The translations under genes and the position numbers were made by a program. The notes under the pieces were generated by a model. That model was given only the letters and a program-made list of their open reading frames with translations, was not told the origin of the DNA and did no database searches. A stretch of DNA of 25,730 nt from Candidatus Izemoplasma sp. (lineage in GTDB: Bacteria; Bacillota_I; Bacilli_A; Izemoplasmatales; Izemoplasmataceae): contig JAOZSP010000005.1 of NCBI GenBank assembly GCA_029939615.1, forward strand, positions 1 to 25,730, written 5' to 3'. This document shows positions 9,658-16,718 of the stretch, one piece after another; positions within the stretch are counted from its first letter, which is position 1; each line of letters starts with the position of its first letter.

Positions 9658-9686
9658 TTTAGAGAAATGGCTTAATATGATAGAAT
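9658..9686 (+). promoter_or_regulatory. Candidate promoter of the MBL/SNase2 pair
   Basis: TTTAGA (9658-9663) and TAGAAT (9681-9686) are separated by 17 bases, just downstream of the preceding terminator and just upstream of the AAGGAG site at 9694-9699. The -35 box is a weak match; an overlapping TATGAT at 9676-9681 is an alternative -10. Confidence 0.45.
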
Positions 9687-9707
9687 AGTAGATAAGGAGT
9701 TGATAGT

Positions 9708-10958
9708 ATGAAAAAGATATTATTATTAGTAATAACACTTGTCTTATCAATTACATTGACAGGATGTATATATGAAGGAAATTGTGATTGTAGTGAGGTA
9801 AGGTTTGTATTAGAAGGAAATAATGTTATTGAAATAACAACTGGTGAAAGTTATACAGAACCAGGGTTTAACGCAGTTATGGGATCAGTTAATTTAGAGG
9901 ATAGTGTTACTGTTACAGGAACTGTAGATAATACAACTCCAGGAGTATATTTTATTGAATATTTATTAGAATATAATAGTGAAGAAATGACATTATTACG
10001 TGCTGTTGTAGTTAGTGAGACGACTGTAGTAATGGATCCTAATCGTATTTTATATGATGGAACATGTGATGATGTTGAAATTCATTATATTGATTTAGGC
10101 GCTATGGGTGATTCTACGTTAATTGATTGTGGTGATTATGAAATAGTAATTGATGCGGGATTAAAGAGTGGTGGAACTAATGTTGTTGTTCCTTATTTAA
10201 ACAATTATGTTACTGACGGGGTTATTGAAATTTTGATAGCTACTCATCCTGACGCTGATCATATTGGTGGTTTCGTAGGATTAAGTGGACAAGATGGTAT
10301 ATTTGACGCCTTTGAAGTAGAAATTGTTATTGATTATGGATATGTTAAATCAACAACAACTCATGAACAATACGCTGAGTTAAGAGATACTAGTGGAGCT
10401 TTAATTTGTAGCGGTGATGATGCTTTAAATAGTAATAATTTATGTCAACCGTATTTTACTATTACAGAAGATTTAATTTTAAGAGTTATTGATACAGGCC
10501 ATTACGATGGTGAAGATACTACTAATGATAATGAAAATAGTATTGTTGTTCTATTAGAACATGGTGATTTATCTTATTTATTTACTGGTGATGCGGAGTT
10601 TAATGCTGAATATATTATGGCTAACAATTTAAGTGAAGTTGATGTATATAAAGCAGGACATCATGGAAGTAATACTGCAAGTAGTACGGCTTTGTTAGAT
10701 GTCATTAATCCTGACACTATTATTTTAAGTGTTTATTTTCCTGAGGATGATGACGGTGAAAATGGATATGGTATTCCACAACAAGATTCTTTAGATCGTT
10801 TATTTGGGTATACAAGTGATATTTACGCTACAGGAGTAAATGGAAATATTGTTATAACAAGTAATGGAACTACTTATTCTATTTCTGGTAGTATTAACGA
10901 TACTTTGTTTAAGGATTCTGTTTGGTTTAGTACTCATCGTACTTTCCCAACTAGTTAA
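9708..10958 (+). CDS. Lipoprotein with Ig-like domain and ComEC-type metallo-beta-lactamase-fold hydrolase
   Basis: Surface-anchored metallohydrolase. Lipobox LTGC (Cys20) is followed by an Ig-like domain of the DUF5011 kind at about 35-103 (ITTGESYTEPGF ... TTPGVYFIEY) and then an MBL fold at about 122-396. Metal-binding motifs are HPDADH (180-185), TGDAE with Asp295, and GHHGSNT (317-323). The arrangement and the GHHGS motif match the C-terminal hydrolase domain of ComEC/Rec2, which is thought to degrade one DNA strand during uptake; here it stands alone without the ComEC membrane channel. A phosphodiesterase or nuclease role is therefore likely, especially since an SNase gene follows 8 bases later. 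AAGGAG at 9694-9699 supports the start. A non-nucleic-acid phosphodiester substrate remains possible. Confidence 0.85.
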   Translation: MKKILLLVITLVLSITLTGCIYEGNCDCSEVRFVLEGNNVIEITTGESYTEPGFNAVMGSVNLEDSVTVTGTVDNTTPGVYFIEYLLEYNSEEMTLLRAVVVSETTVVMDPNRILYDGTCDDVEIHYIDLGAMGDSTLIDCGDYEIVIDAGLKSGGTNVVVPYLNNYVTDGVIEILIATHPDADHIGGFVGLSGQDGIFDAFEVEIVIDYGYVKSTTTHEQYAELRDTSGALICSGDDALNSNNLCQPYFTITEDLILRVIDTGHYDGEDTTNDNENSIVVLLEHGDLSYLFTGDAEFNAEYIMANNLSEVDVYKAGHHGSNTASSTALLDVINPDTIILSVYFPEDDDGENGYGIPQQDSLDRLFGYTSDIYATGVNGNIVITSNGTTYSISGSINDTLFKDSVWFSTHRTFPTS

Positions 10959-10966
10959 TTTTAATT

Positions 10967-12097
10967 ATGAAAAAGATATTGAGTGTTTCATTATTTTTAC
11001 TGATAATTCTATTATCAGGATGTACTGAAGAAGAGCCGGAAATAGGGAATGAATGGACTATTCTACCAGATTTAAACGGCTTAGTGGAATCAGAAGTTAA
11101 GAGAGAGTTAGATAGTTTAGGAGTTAATTATCAAATAGAGTACCATAGTGAAGAAGTAATAGGGTATTATTCAATGTTTATTATGTATGAAGACTATCAT
11201 ATTGGTGATATTGTTAATAAGGATATTTTGATTACAGTAGTTGTATATCCACCAAATGAAGGTGAATCTGTAGTGTTGCCTGACTTAACAGATCTTAATA
11301 GGGATGAAATTATTGTTTTATTAAGATTAAAAGGGTTAAGTATATACTTTGTTGAAGAAGAAACAGAAAATGAATTATTTGAAGGATTATTTATTGAATA
11401 TGACGATGACTATCAAGCTGGAGATACCTTTTTTACAAGAGGTGCAATTGGGGTTGTTATATATAAGACTTTATCTGTTCAAGAAGGTTACTTTGAACCT
11501 ATTGATATGGAGTATACAGGACCATATCTATCTGAAAGTTTCGCCGATATAAATTATATGAATCCTCGCGGTGGTTATTTTGAAGTAACATTATATAGAT
11601 GTACAGATGGAGATACAGCAAAGTTTATTTATCCGAATGATATATATGATGCAATACAAAGTAGTGCTAAAAGTGTAAGATTCTTAAATATGGATACAGA
11701 AGAAACTTATTACGGTGGTGAAGAAGAATGGGGTAAACCAGCAAGTGTATATACTTGTGGATTACTTCAAAGTGCCGAATCAATAATTTTACAAACGGAC
11801 CCAGGTGATAATTTACTTGATACTTATGGAAGATTGTTAGCTTGGATATGGGTAAAACTACCAGGTGAAGAAGAATACTTTCTATTAAATTACATGGTAG
11901 TAGCGCAAGGTTTAGCACAAGTTAAGTATGAATTTGGTGCTGGTGAGACTATTAGCTATGGTGATTACACTTATAATGAATGGATGCATCAAGCTGAAGA
12001 CTACGCAATTGATAATGAGTTAGGACAATGGAGTGATTTTATTGACTATTACTGGGATTATGAAGAAAATCAACCGAATTATGATAGATGGTACTGA
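10967..12097 (+). CDS. Secreted thermonuclease (SNase-fold) lipoprotein with two PASTA domains
   Basis: Second predicted surface nuclease. Lipobox LSGC (Cys19); two PASTA-like domains at about 31-94 and 102-167 (LPDLNGLVESEVKRELDSLG; LPDLTDLNRDEIIVLLRLKG); SNase domain at about 204-357. Catalytic landmarks are DGDT (214-217), Arg238, DTEE (243-246) and YGR with Arg289, so unlike the first SNase the classical Asp, Glu and Arg positions are all present. Cys212 and Cys264 occupy the same places as the cysteine pair in the first SNase. There is no recognisable ribosome site before the ATG, which lies 8 bases after the previous stop; translation is probably coupled to the MBL gene. The aromatic and acidic C-terminal tail (358-376) is not part of the fold. 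Confidence 0.87.
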   Translation: MKKILSVSLFLLIILLSGCTEEEPEIGNEWTILPDLNGLVESEVKRELDSLGVNYQIEYHSEEVIGYYSMFIMYEDYHIGDIVNKDILITVVVYPPNEGESVVLPDLTDLNRDEIIVLLRLKGLSIYFVEEETENELFEGLFIEYDDDYQAGDTFFTRGAIGVVIYKTLSVQEGYFEPIDMEYTGPYLSESFADINYMNPRGGYFEVTLYRCTDGDTAKFIYPNDIYDAIQSSAKSVRFLNMDTEETYYGGEEEWGKPASVYTCGLLQSAESIILQTDPGDNLLDTYGRLLAWIWVKLPGEEEYFLLNYMVVAQGLAQVKYEFGAGETISYGDYTYNEWMHQAEDYAIDNELGQWSDFIDYYWDYEENQPNYDRWY

Positions 12098-12115
12098 AAT
12101 ATTTTTTCAATAATT

Positions 12116-12143
12116 AAAACTGCTTAAATTTTAAGCAGTTTTT
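12116..12143 (+). terminator. Rho-independent terminator after the second nuclease gene
   Basis: A 12-bp stem (12116-12127 with 12131-12142) with core ACTGCTTAA/TTAAGCAGT, a 3-base loop and a T run. It separates the secreted nuclease pair from the intracellular DHH genes. Confidence 0.92.
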
Positions 12144-12175
12144 AAATGCATTTTGTAGGTATCTATACAAATTTA

Positions 12176-12184
12176 TGATATAAT
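12176..12184 (+). promoter_or_regulatory. Extended -10 promoter of the nrnA-like pair
   Basis: TGATATAAT is a perfect extended -10 (TGnTATAAT). The nearest -35-like hexamer TTGTAG (12153-12158) is 20 bases away, too far to be ideal, so the extended -10 probably carries recognition. The 5' leader would be only about 20 bases. Confidence 0.65.
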
Positions 12185-12210
12185 ATACTGTTATTTTAGA
12201 GGTGAAATAT

Positions 12211-13152
12211 ATGTATGCACAAGTTAAACAATTAATTGAAAAATATGATAGGATAATTATCCACCGCCATATAAATCCTGACGGTGATGCTTATGGGTCA
12301 CAATTAGGTCTTAAACGCATAATTGAGCTAAATTATCCAAAAAAAGAAGTGTACGCTGTTGGCGATGTAAATACATTTCAATTTTTAGGGGAATTGGATA
12401 CTATTCCCGATGAATATTACTCTGAAGCATTAGTAATTATTGTCGATGTTTGTGTATCTTATCTAATTAGTGATCATCGTTACAAAAAAGCAAAAGAAGT
12501 TTTAGTAATTGATCATCATTTAAACCAACCTGATTTTGAATGTATTTCTTTTATTGAATCCAATCATATATCTTGTGCTGATTTAATCGCGGGGATTTTT
12601 ATTGAGAATGACTTCATTTTCGATAAAGTTGCTTCAACAAGATTTTTAACAGGTATTGTAACTGACAGTGGTAGATTCCTTTATCCTAATACAAATGCTC
12701 AAACACTTGAAATAGCAGCGTTTTTAGTTAAACAAGGTGCTGATTTAAATTGGATTTATAAAAAATTATATACTGAAGAATTGAACTTCAAGAAACTTAA
12801 AGGATATTTTATTAATAATTTTAAGACAACCAAGCAAAATGTAGCATATATGAAAAATGATACTACAGTAAAAGATACTTTTGGAGTTTCAACGTTTGTA
12901 GTATCAAGAGCAATGGTTAATCAAATGAGTGGAATTAAAGGAATAGAGATTTGGGTTAACTTCACCGAAGAAGATAATCATAATATTTTAGTTGAATTAA
13001 GAAGTGCAGAAAAATCAATCGTTCATATTGCAAGAAAATATGGAGGAGGAGGTCATGCGTTAGCTTGTGGATGTTCATTAAAGTCATTTGATGAAGCTGA
13101 TGTGTTATTAAATGATTTAGATGAATTTTTAGAAGGAGCGAATACGAAATGA
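12211..13152 (+). CDS. DHH/DHHA1 phosphoesterase, NrnA-like (first paralog)
   Basis: Cytoplasmic phosphoesterase of the NrnA family (oligoribonuclease and pAp phosphatase in Bacillus). DHH-domain motifs are HINPDGD (20-26), Asp79, DHH (101-103) and TDSGR (151-155); the DHHA1 domain ends with GGGGHALACG (278-287). A GTG at 12202 is in frame, but AGAGGTGA at 12198-12205 is itself the ribosome site and places the true start at ATG 12211 (313 aa). Compared with its tandem partner, the segment after motif II differs: Thr and Arg of VDTANKDR are replaced by Val and Leu. The substrate may therefore have shifted. It would finish the breakdown of short oligonucleotides or recycle pAp. Confidence 0.88.
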   Translation: MYAQVKQLIEKYDRIIIHRHINPDGDAYGSQLGLKRIIELNYPKKEVYAVGDVNTFQFLGELDTIPDEYYSEALVIIVDVCVSYLISDHRYKKAKEVLVIDHHLNQPDFECISFIESNHISCADLIAGIFIENDFIFDKVASTRFLTGIVTDSGRFLYPNTNAQTLEIAAFLVKQGADLNWIYKKLYTEELNFKKLKGYFINNFKTTKQNVAYMKNDTTVKDTFGVSTFVVSRAMVNQMSGIKGIEIWVNFTEEDNHNILVELRSAEKSIVHIARKYGGGGHALACGCSLKSFDEADVLLNDLDEFLEGANTK

Positions 13153-14114
13153 ATAAACAAAAATTGACAGACATTTACGCAAAGATAAAAGACTTTAGGA
13201 AAATTATTATCTTTCCACATGCAAGACCTGACGGAGACTGCATTGGAACTTCTTTTGGGCTAAAAGACATAATTGAAACAACATGGCCAAATAAAGAAGT
13301 ACATATAGCGGGCGAATCAAGTGTTTTTACAAGTTTTATTGGAGTGCCAGAAACATTAGAAGATAGTGTATTCGATGGGGCATTAGGAATAGCCGTAGAT
13401 ACAGCAAACAAAGATCGATTAGGAGATCAAAGATACAAAAATTGTGATATGTTAATTAAAATAGATCACCATATTAAAGTTGAAGAGTATGGTGATATTG
13501 ATTATGTAGATACAACAAGACCAGCAGCAGCATTAATAGTTTTAGATTTATTTTTACAACATCAGGACATTATGAAAATGACTGAAGAAGGAGCTAAAGC
13601 GCTTTTCTTTGGGATTCTAACAGATACAGGTAGATTTAAATATGAAGGTGTTAATGGTGATACTTTTAGAAATGTAGCAGTGTTATTTGATAATGGATTG
13701 AAAACTAGAGAAATCTATCAGTATTTAGATACTAGAACTGAAGAATTAACAAGATTTAGAGGGTTTTTACTGCAAAATTACAAAAAAACAGAGAATGGGG
13801 TAGTATATTTCAAAGTATTGCCTGAATATTTAGATGAATATAAAATTACTTTAGAAGAAGCATCTAGTTTAGTAAATGAAATGAGTGTATTTAAAGATTA
13901 CCCAATTTGGTTACTATTTGCTGAATACGAAGAAAAAATTGTAAGATGTAGAATGCGTTCGAAAGGCCCAGGTATTGATAAACTAGCTAACAAGTATGAT
14001 GGTGGTGGACATAGATTTGCAAGTGGTGCAAATTTAGGAACATGGGATCGAGCAGAACTGTTGATAAAAGACGCAGATGATTTAGCTAAAGAATACAAAA
14101 AAGGATTAATTTAA
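13149..14114 (+). CDS. DHH/DHHA1 phosphoesterase, NrnA-like (second paralog)
   Basis: Second NrnA-family protein, 321 aa. Motifs are HARPDGD (24-30), Asp84 within VDTANKDRLGD, DHH (106-108), TDTGR (158-162) and a C-terminal DHHA1 GGGHRFASG. All standard family residues are present, so this copy is the more canonical of the pair. Its ATG overlaps the TGA stop of the first paralog in an ATGA arrangement, indicating coupled translation and roughly equal amounts; a heteromeric enzyme is possible but not shown. An AGGAG at about 13134-13138 lies within the preceding gene. The stop codon lies inside the following terminator hairpin. Confidence 0.9.
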   Translation: MNKQKLTDIYAKIKDFRKIIIFPHARPDGDCIGTSFGLKDIIETTWPNKEVHIAGESSVFTSFIGVPETLEDSVFDGALGIAVDTANKDRLGDQRYKNCDMLIKIDHHIKVEEYGDIDYVDTTRPAAALIVLDLFLQHQDIMKMTEEGAKALFFGILTDTGRFKYEGVNGDTFRNVAVLFDNGLKTREIYQYLDTRTEELTRFRGFLLQNYKKTENGVVYFKVLPEYLDEYKITLEEASSLVNEMSVFKDYPIWLLFAEYEEKIVRCRMRSKGPGIDKLANKYDGGGHRFASGANLGTWDRAELLIKDADDLAKEYKKGLI

Positions 14115-14124
14115 TCCTTTTTTT
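14097..14124 (+). terminator. Rho-independent terminator overlapping the nrnA-like stop
   Basis: AAAGGATTA pairs with TAATCCTTT around a 3-base loop (14109-14111), flanked by A run and T run. The TAA stop at 14112-14114 is within the 3' side of the stem, so the coding end and terminator are merged. Confidence 0.82.
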
Positions 14125-14142
14125 ATTGTCTTCTTATGGTAA

Positions 14143-14158
14143 TATAATATTGTATAAT
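14143..14158 (+). promoter_or_regulatory. Candidate promoter region of the Na+/Pi transporter gene
   Basis: Two TATAAT hexamers (14143-14148 and 14153-14158) lie between the upstream terminator and the AGGAGG at 14178-14183. No convincing -35 box sits at 16-18 bases from either, and no TTAACA-type Pho repeats are seen here, so phosphate control is not evident. Confidence 0.4.
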
Positions 14159-14188
14159 ATTTTTTTGATAAACTTTTAGGAGGTATTT

Positions 14189-15892
14189 ATGTATATACTT
14201 GCAGATACGGTTGATATTAATTGGCAAATGACAATTTTTGCTATTGTAGGGGGATTAGGAATTTTCTTATATGGAATTAATTTAATGGGGGATTCATTAA
14301 AAGCATTAGCAGGAAACAAGATGAAATTAATTATCGAAAAATCAACAAATACACCCCTTAAAGGGATATTAGTAGGGGTTATTATCACTGGATTAATTCA
14401 GTCTTCTTCTGGGACTACTGCTTTAACAGTAGGACTAGTAAGAGCGGGATTAATGACTTTACCACAAGCAGTAGGGATTATATTAGGCGCTAATATTGGG
14501 ACTACTGTTACTTCATTTTTACTAGGGTTAAAAATTAAAGAGTATGCATTACCTATTATGGCTGCGGGATCATTTTTAATATTTTTTATCCATCGTAAAA
14601 GATATAAACAACTTGGAGCAGTAATGCTAGGTTTTGGGATGTTATTTTATGGTTTAGACATTATGGGAGACGCTTTAAAACAATTAACTGATTTACAAGC
14701 GTTCGCAAACGCATTACAAGCAGTTGGAGATGTTCCTGTTTTAGGATTACTTGTTGGAGCGGTGACAACAGCTGTAGTACAATCAAGTAGTGCTACAATC
14801 GGGATATTACAAGGATTATATGGAACAGGTTCAATTGAATTAATAGGAGCAATAGCTATCTTATTTGGAAATAATATAGGAACTACAGTAACGGCAATTT
14901 TAGCTTCACTTGGAGGAAGTGTTGCAGCAAGAAGAACGGCTGCAGCTCATGTCCTTTTCAATCTTATTGGTAGCTTATTCTTCATGCTGTTCTTAGTACC
15001 ATACACTAAATTAATAAGATTATTGGAAGTTGGTATTTTACACGATTCAAATCCCGCAATGACGATAAGTTTTGCACATATGGGATTCAATATACTAAAT
15101 ACCTTTATAATGTTTTGGTTTATTAATCAACTAGTTTGGCTTGTAACTAAAATTATTCGAGGAGATGATGGATTAATTGAGATTAATGTTGATTCACTTC
15201 AAGATGATTTGATATTTGAAGCGCCTATTTTAGCGCTTGCGGGTGCAAAAGTGGTTGTACTAAATATGGGTAAAATAGCAGAGCAAATGTTAGATAGTAC
15301 TGTAAAATACTCGTTTGAAAATAACAAGAAACTTTTTGAAAATGGAATGCAAATTGAAGAAATGTTAGATACTATTGATAAAAAGGCTCATGATTATTTA
15401 GTGAAGATATCACAGGCTGATTTAGACCGAAATTCTTCAAGTAATCAAGCAGCTTATGTAGATACTATCCGTGATTTTGAAAGAATCGGAGATCATTGTA
15501 CAAATTTATTACAGTTCTTCGAAATTAGACATGAGGAAAAAATATCTTTCAGTGAAGAAGCACATGCTGAACTAAAAAAATTATATAAGGTAGTACAAGA
15601 GACTTTATCGTTAACTCTAGAAACTTTTGATACTCAAGATAAAGCTACTGCAAAAAAAGTTATGGATCGAGAAGATGTAATTGATAGATTAGTTATCAAG
15701 AATCGCAAACGCCATATTATGAGAATTAATAATCGAAAATCAAGTGAGACTCAAGATTCTTTATATGTAGATATTTTATCTAATATTGAAAGAATCGGAG
15801 ATCATTGTAATAATATCGTTATTAACGTTATCCAGGATTACTATTATAACGAAGAGATTGATTACGATTATGATGAAGATGTGATGGTTTAA
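14189..15892 (+). CDS. Na+/phosphate cotransporter (NptA/PF02690 type) with C-terminal PhoU domain
   Basis: Sodium-coupled phosphate carrier of the plasma membrane. The membrane part (about 15-325) contains the inverted repeat typical of the family: QSSSGTTA (71-78) with GANIGTT (100-106), and QSSSATIG (198-205) with GNNIGTT (227-233). A cytoplasmic PhoU-like helical domain follows (about 350-550) with two copies of ERIGDHCxN (431-439 and 534-542). Length 567 aa is usual for this fusion. AGGAGG at 14178-14183 fixes the start. It is followed after 30 bases by the phosphate response regulator and shares its terminator, so the two are probably co-transcribed. Depending on the cell, this family can import or export phosphate; direction cannot be told from sequence. 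Confidence 0.92.
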   Translation: MYILADTVDINWQMTIFAIVGGLGIFLYGINLMGDSLKALAGNKMKLIIEKSTNTPLKGILVGVIITGLIQSSSGTTALTVGLVRAGLMTLPQAVGIILGANIGTTVTSFLLGLKIKEYALPIMAAGSFLIFFIHRKRYKQLGAVMLGFGMLFYGLDIMGDALKQLTDLQAFANALQAVGDVPVLGLLVGAVTTAVVQSSSATIGILQGLYGTGSIELIGAIAILFGNNIGTTVTAILASLGGSVAARRTAAAHVLFNLIGSLFFMLFLVPYTKLIRLLEVGILHDSNPAMTISFAHMGFNILNTFIMFWFINQLVWLVTKIIRGDDGLIEINVDSLQDDLIFEAPILALAGAKVVVLNMGKIAEQMLDSTVKYSFENNKKLFENGMQIEEMLDTIDKKAHDYLVKISQADLDRNSSSNQAAYVDTIRDFERIGDHCTNLLQFFEIRHEEKISFSEEAHAELKKLYKVVQETLSLTLETFDTQDKATAKKVMDREDVIDRLVIKNRKRHIMRINNRKSSETQDSLYVDILSNIERIGDHCNNIVINVIQDYYYNEEIDYDYDEDVMV

Positions 15893-15922
15893 TTCAACTA
15901 AAATGGTGTTGGAGGTGTATAT

Positions 15923-16588
15923 ATGGCTCAAATATTAATAATTGAGGATGAAAAATCAATTCAAAGAATGATTGAATATGATTTAAAACAAATAGGATAC
16001 AATGTGGATAGTGAACTTGATGGATTTGAAGGGTACAAGAAAGCTTCTTCAGGGAAATATGATGTTATTATATTAGATTTAATGCTTCCTAATATGAACG
16101 GTATGGATATATGTAAAAAATTACGTAGTGAAGAAGTTAGTTCGTATATTATTATGTTGACAGCTATTGATGACGAATATAATGTTGTTCAAGGGTTTGA
16201 AGTTGGCGCTGATGACTATGTTACGAAACCGTTTAGTCCAAGAGAACTTACTGCTAGAATCAAGGCAGGATTAAGAGGAAGAAATGTTGATAAAAAGACT
16301 GACGTATTAAAATATAATGATATTACTATATTTCAAAGCAGTTATGAAGTTGTTAAAGGTAAAATAATAGTAGATTTAACACTTAAAGAATTTGAACTAC
16401 TAGTATTTTTAGTGATTAATAAAGGAAAAGTATTATCAAGAGAACAACTATTAACAAATCTTTGGGGATTTACTTATGATGGAGATTCTAGAATTGTTGA
16501 TGTTCATATCTTTAAATTAAGAGAAAAACTAGATCCACAAGCCGATTATATTAAAACAGTTCGCGGAGTAGGATACAAAATAATATAG
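15923..16588 (+). CDS. phoP: Response regulator of OmpR family, PhoP-like
   Basis: DNA-binding response regulator, most likely PhoP because it sits in the phosphate block and a matching Pho box follows. The receiver domain (1-120) has acidic Glu8-Asp9, phospho-acceptor Asp52 (LDLMLPN), Thr80 and Lys102 (TKPFSPREL). The C-terminal winged helix (about 125-221) includes LTLKEFELLVFL, LSREQLL, DSRIVDVHIFKLREKL and the final VRGVGYK. GGAGG at 15911-15915 supports the start. Its likely partner kinase, phoR, is not adjacent but lies about 4.7 kb downstream behind pst-phoU. PhoP itself is read with the Na+/Pi carrier gene. Confidence 0.88.
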   Translation: MAQILIIEDEKSIQRMIEYDLKQIGYNVDSELDGFEGYKKASSGKYDVIILDLMLPNMNGMDICKKLRSEEVSSYIIMLTAIDDEYNVVQGFEVGADDYVTKPFSPRELTARIKAGLRGRNVDKKTDVLKYNDITIFQSSYEVVKGKIIVDLTLKEFELLVFLVINKGKVLSREQLLTNLWGFTYDGDSRIVDVHIFKLREKLDPQADYIKTVRGVGYKII

Positions 16589-16614
16589 ACGAGTGAAAAC
16601 TCGTCTTTTATTTT
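16587..16614 (+). terminator. Rho-independent terminator after phoP
   Basis: AGACGAGT (16587-16594) pairs with ACTCGTCT (16599-16606) around a GAAA tetraloop, followed by TTTATTTT. The TAG stop of phoP overlaps the first bases of the stem. This separates nptA-phoP from the pst operon. Confidence 0.9.
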
Positions 16615-16632
16615 GGAAAGATATGGAGAAAA

Positions 16633-16671
16633 TTAACAGAAAATTAACATAATAGACACACTATATTAATA
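16633..16671 (+). promoter_or_regulatory. Pho box: four PhoP-binding repeats with 11-base period
   Basis: TTAACA at 16633 and 16644, a degenerate GACACA at 16655 and TTAATA at 16666 are spaced exactly 11 bases apart, matching the TT(A/T)A(C/T)A direct-repeat PhoP site known from Bacillus. With the TATAAT at 16681-16686, the array covers roughly -60 to -22 relative to the expected start, the position used by PhoP-activated promoters. Confidence 0.82.
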
Positions 16672-16680
16672 GTCGTTATA

Positions 16681-16686
16681 TATAAT
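16681..16686 (+). promoter_or_regulatory. -10 element of the PhoP-activated pst promoter
   Basis: TATAAT lies 9 bases after the last Pho repeat and 22 bases before the AGGAGG ribosome site at 16708-16713. No good -35 box is present at the usual distance, as expected for a promoter that depends on bound PhoP. Confidence 0.7.
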
Positions 16687-16718
16687 GTAGTTGTAATAAA
16701 TAATATTAGGAGGAAGAT

